Shown one piece after another: positions 14,575 through 27,075 of a stretch of DNA of 64,000 bases. The position numbers and the translations under genes are program-made. The notes beneath the pieces were generated by a model, which was given only the letters and a program-made list of their open reading frames with translations, was not told the origin of the DNA and did not search any database. Every line of letters starts with the position of its first letter. Positions within the stretch are counted from its first letter, which is position 1. The DNA is from Gymnogyps californianus. Its lineage: Eukaryota; Chordata; Aves; Accipitriformes; Cathartidae. The DNA is taken from contig NC_059478.1 of NCBI RefSeq assembly GCF_018139145.2, positions 16,537,001 to 16,601,000 of the forward strand, read 5' to 3'.

Positions 14575-15040
14575 AGGGATAAATGAGACGACCCAGATAA
14601 TTATAGACTTCTCAGCCTGACATGAAACCAGGGGAAAATAATGAAGCAGCTGAAACAGAATGTGGCTAAAAAAAGTGATGAAAGGTGGTGTGATGTCAGA
14701 CAACATGGTTTTATTGAAAAAATAGATCTTTTCAAGCGGTTTTTACCTTTCCTAAGAAAAATACAAGTTTCAGTGAGAAGGGTAATACACTTAGCCTTCT
14801 GTAGGGTATTTGACTTTGTAGTCCTGATAAAGGAGATCAAATGATACAAGATCAGCATGGTAAACACTTAACGTATTAAAAACATGTGGTCAGGTTTCAG
14901 CTTAGTAATTTGAAGTAACTAATTGTAGTTGAAAAATCATCACAAAGCAGGTGTACTTGTAGGGAGGGCCCCAAGGATTTGCCTCTTGAACCTACGCTGC
15001 TGGCATTTCTCCTAGGGACATGAAAGAAAATAGAGACTCC
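14575..15040 (+). pseudogene. Ancient LINE (CR1-like) reverse-transcriptase relic
   Basis: This is a decayed fragment of a LINE RT domain. Read in the frame of 14593, the conserved opening PDNYR is present at 14593-14607 and is followed by LLSLT, matching the PDNYRPVSLT box of CR1-type RTs. A stop codon (14623-14625) breaks the frame. The same frame continues through GKIMKQ, then QHGF, and LAFCRVFDFV at about 14791-14820, corresponding to RT motif A (LDFCKAFDxV) with the catalytic Asp replaced by Ala. From about 14959 to 15015 the DNA resembles the motif-B region (SGVPQGSVLGP) but is frameshifted. It is not functional. No ends or target-site duplications are visible, so the limits are approximate. 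Its decay suggests an older lineage than the CR1 copies at 28.4 and 51.4 kb. A CR1/L2-group LINE is the best call; the exact family is unknown. Confidence 0.75.
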
Positions 15041-15667
15041 CCACTGAAGAAGGCTGTAGAGCAGAAGATTAGGAAAGTGGTCAGTAACAAAAACACATCC
15101 CTCATACAGAGGACTCAAGAAGTCACATGCATTTCAGGACAGCCAAATGTACATGTCAAAAACCACAGACAGTCTAAAAACAAAGAGTGAAAGTCAAAGT
15201 TAAAAAATTAATTTAAAAAAAAATATTTAAAACCCATTTCTCCCGGCATGGGCTCCTGTGCTCACCTTTCTTTGTGTTGGAGCTAGTGATCATGCAGCAT
15301 GGGGCTGACTAGTTGTCTTTGCAGAGTTAGTTTTCCGTTTGTAAATTTTGGAGGCTTTAAAAAAAAACACAGAAAAAAAGTTTCCAGACCTTATGTGGAG
15401 CTCTCAAGGCTGCAGCTAGCTAACTTAAGGGGAGGGGAAAAAAGAGAAATACTCCAGGAGATGCAGAGAGGATAAAAGAGAATGTTACTTGTTCCAGAAA
15501 GCGCCTCACTGATGACCCTGGATTTCTCATTGTTTCCGATGCCGTGGAAAAGTCGTGCATGCCGTGGATGTTCCCACATGTTGTCTCATCATTTTTGACA
15601 AGTGAGCTCTAAGTAAGAAATGACAGGTCACAGCCTGGACCCAGAAAGTATCCTTTCTCAGGACAGC
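15041..15667. other. Intergenic, A-rich, nothing recognised
   Basis: This follows the LINE relic and could include its unrecognisable 3' remains. It contains A-rich tracts around 15205-15225 and 15358-15380. No open frame above 75 codons and no recognisable element was seen. Confidence 0.5.
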
Positions 15668-15800
15668 ACCTCAGCACATGTTTAAAGTATACTTCTGCAC
15701 TTAAAGTGTAGCTAAATATATGTTACCTGCCTCTGATTTTTGTGCTTAAGAATGATAGCTTCAAGCACGTGCTTAAATCAGAGTCAGAATCCTTCACTTC
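15668..15800. repeat. Candidate ancient palindromic amniote repeat
   Basis: The left part reads CAGCACATGTTTAAAGT and the right part CAAGCACGTGCTTAAATCAG, roughly inverted around a central segment with CACTTAAAGTG. This matches the arrangement of an old amniote repeat carrying GCACATGCTTAAAGT and AAGCACGTGCTTAAGT arms. The copy is heavily diverged and its ends are uncertain. The match is from memory of the pattern, not alignment. A further, weaker piece of the same flavour (AAAATCCTACTCCCTACTCA) is at about 16074-16093. Confidence 0.35.
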
Positions 15801-17497
15801 TTGGCTGAGCAATTAGTGTCAAGTCAGGGAAGGGAAGCATATTTTTGTTGTGTGAACATATGCCCAGAGAGAGTAGGACTGAGCCCAAAAATCATCAAAT
15901 ATGGTCCTGAATGTTGCCTGAGGGTAACTTTCAAGTTGTGTCAGCTTGGCCCAGGTTTGAAGGAGTAACTTTGGGCAGACAGGCAGGACTAACCTGCCAG
16001 CCCCGAGAGCCATCCATTATGTCCTCCCTGACACAGAAGGAAGCAGGTTAATTTTGGTTCAGACAGCCCGGCAAAATCCTACTCCCTACTCATACAAAGT
16101 GAGCCATTCTTCAAGGCTTGTTTTGAAAGGCTTTTTTTTTTAATGGTTAAATAACTACTTGTTTTTGCGTTGTTATCAATCATCGTGGTGAACGGCCAGT
16201 GATAACTGAAAAAATTGGATGTGTTCAGAAAGAAAGTGTACCTGGGGAGCGGGCTATAAACATCCTTCAAAAAAAGCATCCTCAATGGAAAGCCGGGTTT
16301 TATTCTTTCCAAACACATATCCCAGGCACACTGGCACTTTGTGAATAAACATTTTAACTGCTTTAATTAAGGCAATACAGCTAAGCCATCACATCCAGCT
16401 AAGCTAATGTGACTTCTGCTGAACAATAATGGTAAAAGTATTATTCCCCGAAACTTGGGGGAGGGAGAGTTTTACAAACTATTTACTTGCCAGTCTGTCC
16501 TTCATGACTTTTGTGTGAGACCAAGTTCGTGGTCTTTTCCATACTGAAACTCACTGAGCTGGAAAATGTAAGACTAGAAATATCCAGTCATCAATCCCTG
16601 CTAGAGCATCACTTTAGGAGACACCTGATAAAAATTTTATTGGTTTTAAAAGCTGAAGTCTGATATCACCATTCTCTCCTCTCTCTCCCCTCCTTTTCAA
16701 GGCATACAGTAGGTTTCAATGGTTTCAGAAGGAACTGCTTCTATCACAACAGTTGAAACTCTGGCAAAAATACCTAATTATGGAGAAGGAAACAACAGTG
16801 CTTTAGGTTTTAGTGTTTGCAGGGAAAGAGCAATGCCTCGTGTTTTAAGAAAAACAACAATGGAAGAATAATACTCTGCATCTTGTATAAGGCAATTTTA
16901 ATCAAAGGATCTGAAAATATTTATGAACATAAAGGACAAAATCCACAAAAGCAGGAGCAGAATTGTCCAGCATAGGCAAAAACACCACTGCAAAAACATC
17001 CCTGACAGGCACAGGCAGTGTGTCCTGGAGCCTTCCAACACAATAACTGTTTCCTTTAGTGAGAAACCAGCCTGGAGACCCTCTCACCTGCGGAGGGCCC
17101 CGGCACTGCAAAGCTGAGGGGCCAAGACCAAGCTTAGAGTTTGGGCACTAAATAAAAGCACAACAAATTTTCAAGTGTAATTAAAATAGTTTCCAGAAGG
17201 ATTTAAACATGCCTTCATGGTATCTTCTTCCCAGCGTCAGCAGACTGCTGGAGCATAAGGAGTATATCAGCCTAGTAGCCTCTAGACTAATTCCAAGACT
17301 ATCGAGGATCTACAACATTATATGCGTATGAGGGTCCTGACCAGAGGTTTATTCTGAATTCAAGTAGCCTGCAAAGAGGGACAAGGAGGAAAGAAGATAT
17401 ATGCCTTCTTTCATTTCTTTCAGAGATGCATTCAACAAAGCCCTGGATTTCATAGCTGACTTTTGTTTACCCACATGTACCTTCTTAATTCTAATTT
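15801..17497. other. AT-rich intergenic DNA, no gene recognised
   Basis: No gene, RNA gene or confident mobile element is visible. A T10-type tract lies near 16132-16141. All open frames are short (at most 79 codons) and unrecognised. Confidence 0.55.
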
Positions 17498-17547
17498 TTA
17501 TGCTTAAATTAATTATGCTTAAATTAATTACTCTTAAATTAATTATA
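17498..17547. repeat. 15-bp tandem repeat, three copies plus a partial
   Basis: The unit TTATGCTTAAATTAA occurs at 17498-17512 and 17513-17527, then as TTACTCTTAAATTAA at 17528-17542, and a partial copy begins at 17543. The third copy differs at two positions. Each unit contains a TTAAATTAA core. It is a small minisatellite in AT-rich DNA and may vary in copy number between individuals. Confidence 0.85.
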
Positions 17548-17815
17548 TTTCTTTAGTAGCTGACTTTGTCACAGAGACATACAAACTGCCTTCTCCATTC
17601 AATACTGGGTTATTTTTGTAGATAACTGCCATTAAAGCTATTTTGTACCCTTACCCCTTAAAAGTACCAAAAACTTTGAAAGAATAAATTCCCCAGATAT
17701 ACTCGGAGATAATACCTCTGTCCTTAAAACAATAACAACCAGAAAAATTGTCTCTCTTTTAAGCTGATCTTAAGATGGAGAAAATGTGAAATGTGGAGAA
17801 AATGAAATTATAAAT
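17548..17815. other. AT-rich intergenic DNA
   Basis: A short AT-rich spacer with no recognisable element. It ends at a sharp rise in GC content. Confidence 0.5.
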
Positions 17816-18470
17816 CTCAGCAGCTTCTAAGGGACATACAGCTGAGGGGGAATTCTCCTGACCCGAGGCACGATGACAGACAAGACTGGAGTCCCCTCGG
17901 ACAGGTCTGTGCTGGCTCAAGGCACTCTGTGTGCACACAAAATCCTACTTCGTGCCCTGTGGCTGCAGAGCTGGGGCCTGGCTGTGCCTGCCATGGGAAG
18001 AGGGAAGGAGAGGACTGGAGATGGAGAGAGAGGGGACAGCCTTGGAGACTGGGCTCACTGCTCTCGCACCACAGAGTGATGAAAGGGCTTGGGGACAGGC
18101 ACCAGGACATCCCTGCCCACAGCTTCCACCCTCATCCACCCCTTGGCACAGGCAAAGGAGGCACAAGGCCACAGCCGTTTTGCCACAGAAGGAAAACAGC
18201 TGCCCAAGGCAATGGCTTTTTTTGTCTACACTGAGGATGAATGTCTGGCCAGACATCCCCGCACGTGCACACACTAAGCTGCAAGAGAAGCTGGGTCCTG
18301 TAGAGTCACCGGCTGCACAGGCGCTGCATGGCTGTGATCCTACCCACAGCCCCAGCAAATGCAGGAGGCAAAGAGTGAGCCCCTACCCTTGGGTCTACCT
18401 CAGCATGCAGTACCCACCCCAATCTGTGTGCTTTACCCCTCTGTACCACCATACCATTTGAGTGGATTCA
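17816..18470. other. GC-rich patch with overlapping open frames on both strands
   Basis: The GC content is clearly higher than in the surrounding DNA, but CpG is not strikingly enriched, unlike the island at 49 kb. Overlapping frames include 176 codons on + (17931-18461) and 137 codons on - (17945-18358). None resembles a known protein, no splice-bounded exon is evident and frames are open on both strands, which is what few stop codons in GC-rich DNA would give. It could be an exon of an unrecognised transcript, but nothing shows that directly. Confidence 0.5.
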
Positions 18471-19679
18471 AATATTCGTGCAGCTAGCCCAGACAAGCTC
18501 CACCTGCCTACAGCATCACGGTTATTTGTGCTCAGATCCCCTACTCTCGGGTTAGCTTAGACAAGTTTACATGAACTGCAGTTGCACCTTTGAACTTCAG
18601 TGCAGGTATAAGAAATTAGCTGAGGTGACCTGCCCAGCCAATGCACCCTGGTGCTGCTGGCAATGTTGCTGGGACATCTGTCCTCTGCAGCACACACACC
18701 CCTGGAGAGATGCCTTTGTTCCCCCTCTTTCTGACCTGAATCTCTCATGTCGCACCTCCTGGGGCACAGCAGAGAAACCTGGCCAGATGTTTCAATTTCC
18801 TCGTATTCACAGCTTTGATTGCATTAGACTAGACAGGATTTCTCCACTGGCACTACCCAGGGGTAATGTGAAATGAGTTATGAACATTATCCACTCTGCA
18901 GTGTACATATCTGATGCTGAGAAAGCCTTAATAGGGTCAAGTGGAATTTCATGCTTGAAGAATCTCATATGCTTGGACATGACCCAACTTCGGAAAATGA
19001 GTTGGTTGCATGTCTGCACAAAGGCTTTGGAGATGTAGTTCCTGGTAGAAAGTGACCGCCAGCTGAGGAAGCCCAGCGTGATCTGTCCTGAAGGGGAGTC
19101 CTGCGTGGGGAGGCGGCTTTTTGTCATTTAGATTATAAACCGTTTGGTGCCTTAAATGGCTCTTATTCTTTTTGAAAGAGTGACTGTAGCAGCCTAGTAT
19201 AAGTGTTTGGTTCGTTTATTGAAATGGATAACCTGATCTACAAAGGAAAGAAAAAAATATGAAGTTTAGCTTTTGAGCAAGTGGTAACCATGACTCAGCT
19301 CTTTGCATGATCTCAACATTTCAGATGCTTAACAGAGAGCAGAGGACACACCGTCTCTTCCTAAACCAAAAGCTGAAGGTTTTGATAAAATTCTCTAAAT
19401 TGTTCAGTGAGTAACAGCATCAGTGAAACCTCACTCTTGCGCACATCTCTTCCTAAGGTGAGTGCCTGCAGGCGGCTCCGGTGTCTCATCTGGTTTAACA
19501 CAGCGCTGCCCTCGCTGGTGTATCAGGAGGATTTTCAGATGCCCTATTTAAACACGTAAGGACTTGATGCCTTTGAAATCCCCACCCTCAGTCAAACCAG
19601 ACTGACATTGACCGAACCCAACAGGTCCAGAAGGGACAGGGACAGAGGAGAGGGAGAGCAGTCAGACAGAAAGAGCAAT
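18471..19679. other. Intergenic DNA, no gene recognised
   Basis: Mixed-composition DNA with no recognisable repeat or gene. Frames of about 100 codons (18571-18876 on +, 18807-19127 on -) have no known relatives that I can see. Confidence 0.55.
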
Positions 19680-19870
19680 TGCATAATGTCTCATTTTGTT
19701 GAGAAATTAGGCTAAAAATCGTTCGCTAATTAAGATGATCATTTTTGCAGTCGAAACACAATATGTTTGTATTGACTGCTATATACATAATCAATAATAA
19801 TATTTAGCATTGCTGTGGTGCTTTTTGCATGCAGCATGCACTGATTTAATCACTGACCAAGCAGTACTGA
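19680..19870. promoter_or_regulatory. TAAT-rich segment resembling conserved non-coding DNA
   Basis: The stretch contains CTAATTAAG (a paired homeodomain-type TAATTA), a forkhead-like TGTTTGTATTGAC, several AATAAT/TAATCA blocks and GCATGCAGCATGC. There is no low-complexity run, and the dense, non-repetitive mixture of homeodomain-type words is typical of vertebrate developmental enhancers. This is an inference from texture only; conservation was not measured. Confidence 0.25.
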
Positions 19871-22800
19871 GGATGAAATTCTGATGCCTGCACAGTTTTT
19901 ACATAATGACAAGGGAGACTTGTCTGACAAATCCTGGATTAGGAGGAGTTAACATGTAGTGCACACTTATCACAAAAGAATGGGTAATTGTCTTAAGATA
20001 AAATATATTTATTTTCTTTTAAGCACAATAGCTCACCCAATATGCACTCCATCACATCTGCATGCCAAAGATTTGATCCAAGCCCGCTCAATCAGCTACA
20101 CTTATTAACTTTGCTTTGTGTAAATTTGTGGATTTAATAACAGAGGAACTTTGGGAGCAGAGCGTCCAGCAATCCATTTACTGCTGGCAGAGGCTGGTTA
20201 CCACATGCTTCAAAGGAAAGTACAAGAAACCCTTCATAGACTTATAGGGAATAGCCTGTTCAGAGAAAAAGCCCTAATTAGTCAGAAGATGGCTTGTACC
20301 CTGAAGCACAGGAGACATTCGAAGGTAATTAAATATAAAGAAAATTAGCATGTAGTTCATGAACCACACAAGCAAGACGAAACAGTGCCTGGTAGCACTG
20401 AAGTGAACTATTCTGGTTCCACAGAAATTAATACTTTTGTTATTAATGTGACCTTTTCCTCAGCCCCAATTTAAGCCTGCAAGAAAAGGAGAAGTAAGGA
20501 TGAGAATTCAGGAGCAACTGCAAGAGACGCCGAGACTTGCCAGTGGCAAACACGGTGTGAGGAGGAGGCAGAAACGGCAATGGCTGCTCAGCCCCAACCA
20601 GGCACCCGGCAGGGCTGGACGCGGGGTGCCACCGCTGTGCCTGTTCCTGCCCAAATCCCGTGGGAAACACACCAAGCAGAGCACCAGATGGTTTCCACTG
20701 AAGAAAAAGGTGGAAAGGACTCCAAAGAGCAGCTGAAGTTACTCGGGGGGGACACACCAAAACAAATGAATGCATTACGAGGGAGGGCATCATCTAGGAA
20801 ACATGCCAGACAGGCTGGATGGGTGCGGGGAAGGGCAAGGAGAGATGTAGAGAAAAGTAGTTGAAAAGCGAATTTCCTACTGTACTCCAGTAACATCCTA
20901 CTCAGAAGTCAGGATGAAGGGACTTAGAAAGAACTAAAGACATGCAGGAGCCTGACAAGCAAATTAAAAGGAAGCACCGAAAGGATGAGAGACAGGTAAA
21001 ATGAACTTGACAGTATAATACGAGAGGTAAAGTGTGTGTGATACAGATCATGAGAAAAACAATGGCATCTCAAGTGCAAATACACGCTTCTCCCCACCAA
21101 ACTACACATATGAGGAATTAGAGGGGAGCATCAGTGCATATAAAAAGGAAATGCAGAGTAAATTCAAAACTGTATTAAAGACTGCAGTGTGTGCCAACAG
21201 CCTCCACTAGCAGTGCACGTCAAGTTGCTGGTTTTTCCCAAGCCATGCTACGTTTTGCAAGGATGGGACGTTTGTTTGGGGAAGGGGGATTTGTATCTTC
21301 CCTCCTCCCCCCTCTAAGCTGCAGGTATCTTTCCTCTTGGGCTATAATGTCTCATCACAAATGTCCCTGGGCAAAGGTTTCTTCTCTCTTTTCCCTATCA
21401 GGCCTTCACTGGAGGACCTTGCACTTTGTGCTATGAAACTCATCCCACTTTTATACTTCAGTGTGCACGGTGACCTATTTCTGCCCATATAATAGTCTAA
21501 TCCTTGTCTCTATTGAGAGTGCCTCCTAATTTTTATCATTGTATCTGCCCAAGAACATTGATTTTTTCAGCCCTGCTATTATTTTTCAAACTGTAAATCA
21601 GTTCTCCTTTGGGAGTCCATGTGAAATACATCCTCCTACACTCACCTCTCCTATTTTTCTTTGCAATTAAACTTTTACGTTTGAATTCCTTGGCATTGCT
21701 TACAGCCCTGATATGTGATTTCAGACCCTTCTTCCACGTGAGCATTTCTCTAGCATTTTGACTCCACAAGGCACAGCCCCAATGTCCCAGACAAGCCCCG
21801 TGACCCCTGGGTGCAGCGATCTCTGCTGGGTGACCATCCTTCCTGCTTCAGTGGAAAGTCTTGAAACTTTCAGGGAGGAACAGAGTTGAATTTCAAAATC
21901 TCAGTATTTTTCACAGGAACATAATTCCTGTGTCATTTCAATTTTTAGAATTTATAAACAGAGCAAGAAACCCGGGGAGCACTGGGGAGGCAGAGCGGGG
22001 TGATTACCTCCCCAGACCTGGCACATGGCTGTGTTCCCGCTCCTGGTATCTGATACAACAAAAGCACATTTGGCTAATCCCCACTAGCAGCTATCGTTTA
22101 GGCTTCTGGTTCTAGTGGCAACGCAAGGCAGCTAACACCCCTCTAAATGCCTGGGAGATTCATGTGAAAAGAAATATGGGCACCTAACTGGAAAAAAGCA
22201 CTACAGAGCCATAAATCCCAAGTTAAATTAGGAAAGACCTTCTCACACAGTACTGCAGGCAAAGAAAAAAGTGAATATATGTATAAATGGTGACAAGTTG
22301 CATGTTTACAGCCGCTCGTCTTTTGAGCAGGATGCCTCTTGTCTTTAATAAATATACACAGCTTTTTATATATGTCAATGCAGACATACAAAGCGATCAA
22401 TAATACTGCTCAAACAGTAGATAGCAAGCCTGAATGAGTAATTTTATAAGGAGTTTATCAAACTATAAACATGAAAGCCACAAAGTTGTCCTAAAAAGCT
22501 ATACATAGCCAGTATAAATTAGGAACGACATGGCTAGCCAAAGCATTACAAGTGTACAAAAAAGCAGCACCCACCTTAGGTATTAAAAGACCACCACAAT
22601 TATTTGCCTGTTATTCAGAGTATCTGTTATAGATGCTTATTTGTCTGCACTGTCTGCAGGAAGCCAGGGTCTGGCAGCCTTGGGTTACAGCTCATCTCAG
22701 TTCCTCGCTGCAGGTTTGGACGCAGACCTCGCAGTTGGTTCCTACATTGGCTGGCACCAAAGTCTGAAGTAGGTGGTTCAAAGGCAACCCGGAGCCTTAA

Positions 22801-23759
22801 CAAGAGCTGACCTCAGCTGGTGCTCAGCCCATCCCTCTCCCACCACAGCCAGTCCTTGGTATTTTCAATAACAAGCTGAAGTCCCCAGAATCGTAAGGTT
22901 TTCAAAAAGCTCATTTATTTCGAGCCACAAGTCTGGTGAGAACGGGGTTATCTTATACGTAGACCCTACACTCACTCTCTCGTGCCTCTCCCTGCAGCTC
23001 CACCTCAGAACAAGCCTGTTCCTCTCCTTCCCGCTCTCGGGGCAGAGCATCGGCTCTCCAGCCCACAGCTTCGGCTAGGTGGCTCAGGCAGGCTGGGGGA
23101 CTGGTGGAAAGCCAGCAAGATGCCTTACAGCTTCCTTCACCAACTGCTCGCTGGGCAAAGCAGAACTCTGCTTCTACTTCCTTTCTAACCTAAAAAACAG
23201 TTTATATCAGTTTACATTTCCAAGGCTATCATGGCAAGGAAAAGTGCCAGAAAGTTACTTTTTTTAAAACGAAAGCCTACTTTACATGTTTAGCTTCTCC
23301 AAACAAATGCAGCCTACACCATGTTTTGAGAGGCCCAAAGTCTAGCTCTGCGCAAGTGAGAGAAAAACTCAGGGCCTAAATCTTCTTGAAATGCTTGTTG
23401 AGTGTCTGTGATTACCAGTGGAAACGTGCCATAACATGCGTCAGTCTAATTTTGGAAGCAAAATGTCCAACCGGATGGCGTATTGCTAATTTTTCCTCCT
23501 TCCCTGCAATTCTCTGCAAACCCTGTCATTCCCTCCATCTCTCCATGTCTGCAGCCATCAGAAGCACTGACTCCTGTACATTTAGCATGCGGGTGAGCTT
23601 GACAAGAGCCAGCACTTCTGATCGATGCCAGTGCTGCTGAAGGAGATCTTGACGAGATTTACAGACTACAGGAGTTTGCGCCTTTCTTTTCTCTCCTTCT
23701 CCCTAACCACATCTCTGCAAAATGTCCCAAGCCATTGTTTTCTGTTTCTGTCACTATGC
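19871..23759. other. Intergenic DNA, no gene recognised
   Basis: No gene is supported. A purine-rich, moderately GC-rich section lies at about 20490-20860 with overlapping frames of about 80-116 codons on both strands, none recognised. Another mildly GC-rich section is at about 22960-23110. No confident mobile element was seen. Confidence 0.55.
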
Positions 23760-24520
23760 CATTAACCTAATTAGCCACAGGAAACAAAGAAATCGAGACA
23801 GTGTTTAATATGCTGAATTTCCAGAATGACTTGCTGCAGCTTTTGTGTGTACACAACAAGAGGATGCCATAAGAAGAGAAAAACTGAAAGTTTATCTAAA
23901 TTAATCTCTGGGAATCAGAAATAAGAAACAAAGATAAACACTTATTAGGAAGCCTTATTAATTTCTGCATTAGCCTTGATCTTTTTTTGATAAAAAAGTA
24001 TTTACAGTGTGTTAAAATTCAAGATTTAAAATTTCAGCATTATGCAAACCTATAGATATATAGCAGAGAGATTAAAATATTAACACCTTGTAATTTTTTT
24101 TTTTTTTTAAGGAGCCGGCCATCACTCTTTTAGCATGTATTTGTCTGGTTTATCAAGTTTAACAATTGTGGTGTGTCTCTGGACTACAGGGCTAATATAA
24201 TTAAATCCTATTAACACATCAGGAATAAAATCCTTTAATAGGCACATGAGGCTTTGAGAGGCAGCTCATTCCTGAGCAGATTTAATATCCTTAAATTAAG
24301 CAAGTGTGAATGGGAGGATGAATCTTATTAAAAACTTAAATCTGATTATATTTGAAAATTATTGGTTTCTTAATGTAATAAATTATCCAATACAGACTAG
24401 AACAAATAATATATCCTAGCTTCACATAACTCCACTCTATAACAAGTGACAAACGAAATTAAGAATGACTGTGGGGCAAAAAGGAAGGTCTTTTTATAAA
24501 AGTCATTTTGCATAATGAAA
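23760..24520. promoter_or_regulatory. Long TAAT-rich block resembling conserved non-coding DNA
   Basis: This 0.75 kb block has many homeodomain-type words: CCTAATTAGCC at 23767-23777, TTAATTTCTGCATTAG near 23958, AATATAATTAAATCC near 24194 and AATCATTTTAAC near 24528. TGTGTACACA lies near 23846, and ACAATTGTGGTG, a SOX-like ACAAT word, near 24162. It is interrupted only by a T15 tract at 24094-24108. The composition resembles deeply conserved developmental enhancers. Enhancer identity is inferred, not shown. Confidence 0.3.
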
Positions 24521-27075
24521 TACTTAAATCATTTTAACAAACACTGGGGGAGGGGATGGAAGATATATGTGCAGATGAGGGCATTAGAACAGGACTTATT
24601 TTTCCTCTTCAAAAAGGGAACGCAAAGACAGTCGGATTGGGGGTTTTTTCCTCTAAAAATGCCATTCTGATGAATTTGTTGTAAATTTTGAAAAGAAAAG
24701 CTGAAGCTTATGTTGGTGGGAGCTGATTCCTTTTCCAGAAGGCTAATGCAAATGTAAACCATCTGCCACACATTCTGCTGATAAAGCTGTACTTCCGAAC
24801 AATGGACCAACAGCACTGGAATACTAAAATATTAGCTCAACATTAGGAAAAAGTTTTGAAAGAGATTGTAACTTCCAGAAAACACAGAAATTTTTACTGT
24901 CCTTTCATGCAAAGAGAAATTACATAGTATATATGCACATATATGTATATACACACATTTTCTTATGTAACATATACGGAGCATAAATCAGGAATACTGA
25001 GGAAGAGGTAAGGGTGTCTGTTAATAGCATCCTATGCTAAGGTATAAATCACATTAAATCACTTAAGCAAACAGAAATACCTCAAAGCTTACAAACAGCA
25101 TTGCTACTTTAAATGAAAACTGGAGATTACCATTAATTGTTGACTACTGAATATGTTTAGGTCTCTTCCTTTTAACATCAGGTCATTGCAAAGCATTAGC
25201 AAGTAACAGCTAAGCAAGCAGTAGTTTCACAATCAGTAGCCTGAGGTCATTAATCAGGACAGTGGACACCATCCAAATCCTAATGAATCAAATGGAAAGC
25301 CCCAGTGGATTTTTAATGGGGTCCTATGTGACACATTTATGAATGGAAGAAATGGGGACCAGAAAGCTTTACTTCCAAATCAGGTTAACCAAAATAATTT
25401 TCTGTGAATGCATGCAAACAGAAGTAGTTAACCTGAAGAAAACACCACAAAAATGTTTTTATGGAGATAAAAAACTACACAACTGATTAAATAACATGCC
25501 CCAAAATGGTTTCTTAAACTACTTCGATAATGGTAGGCACCCATATAAGAATCTGTAGTGAAAAAGTTTATAATATTTCTATCGCGTAATGCAGCAGCTT
25601 AAAAGTGTTCCCCTATTTCACTGTTGTAAAATACTCTTGAGTGCATTCCAGGCTTAGCATAGGTCACCATGTATGTATTCACCACCACAACAGATCTGGA
25701 TATAATGTAACGTGATCTTAAAATGCTAATGATTTAACCAGAAGACTTCAATATCCACCAGTTCCCCCAACTATGTTAATTATTCAGGCATCAAGCTGGG
25801 GGTGGGAGGACAAAACTATGTAATCACAAGTTAAAATTTCTCTAAAATGCAACACTAGGAATGCAAGATATTTTTTTTTAATGTATCTGCCTACCAGAGC
25901 TGATGTTGTTTCAAACTGTAAGCAGGCAGCAGTAAAAGGAAGCCTCAATAACCCAAATGTCAGAGATATTTACATGATTCTGCAAGTCCGCCTCCATGTG
26001 CACTTCCATAATTTGAATGTCTCTTTAGCTAAAAAGTGTCATTTAATTGCAGAAAACAGATAGAATTGTGACTTCTTTAACAGTAATTGTCTTGCTCTTC
26101 CTCAAAATTCAGGTTAAAAAAAAAAAAATCACAATTAGTCTTTGTGCAATTACTGCCTCAAGTTGTACATGTATTTTAGATTACCAGCAATTTCCCCCAG
26201 TCTCTTTTATTTATTTAAGTAAAAAAGCAGATACACGTATGTTCAATAAACAAAATAGGTTAGTCTAGAATAAACAAAGTAACTCTCCCCCACCACCACC
26301 ACCTTTGGTTGCCAGTACTCATTTCTCTTTAAATCTGAGGCAAAAAAACCCCAAGAGTTCTGGTTGTTTCTTAGATGGATGACAGATTTTGTTCTAATTA
26401 ATCTAGAGCACTGTGTATAGAAACGACTGCAAAAGCAAACATGTCTATTAACAAAAAGCAGTGATTACTGCTTGGCATTTAGCCAGTAACTCTACATAAG
26501 CAATGAATTGATGCCTGCAACTGTCTCAGTGCCATATGGGTTCTGCTGTAGCAATGAATTGGATCCAACACAAGGTTAAGATGTGTCAAATTTAACTGGG
26601 GTTTAATTGATACTGGTAAAGAGGCTCTAAATAAAGAAACAGTGTGTGTGCTATTAGAAACAGGATGCATGTCAGCCTACATCCCCCAGCTTGTTGGCAA
26701 CTAAACTATGCTGAGATATCCAAAGGAGTTTCCAAACTCCTCTTTTGTCTTTTTTTTTGTAAAAAGAAAAGGAAGAGACAGAGACAACAAAAACTTTAGG
26801 TTAACAGGTTTACTAGCGCTTAATTGGAACTGAAAGACAGAACACTAATCAGGTATACAGTGTTACCGTCCTCATACGTTTCTGTTTTTTACATCCTAAC
26901 AAATCTCTTTTCACAGCAATGCCAGTCATTTTGCCTGACTGAAAATCCAAGCTAACGTTTCCATTCACTTATGAAGAAAATATCCCTAAATTACACGAGT
27001 GGTGAGATTGCACAGCTTAATATTCAACAGCCAGAAATGGTAAAGTTACCTCCAAGAAAGATTATCTCTTCTTGG
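24521..27075. other. AT-rich intergenic DNA, no gene recognised
   Basis: No gene or recognisable transposon. A TATATG/ACACA alternating purine-pyrimidine stretch lies at about 24928-24957, and a CCACCACCACC run is near 26290. Open frames are short and unrecognised. Confidence 0.55.
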
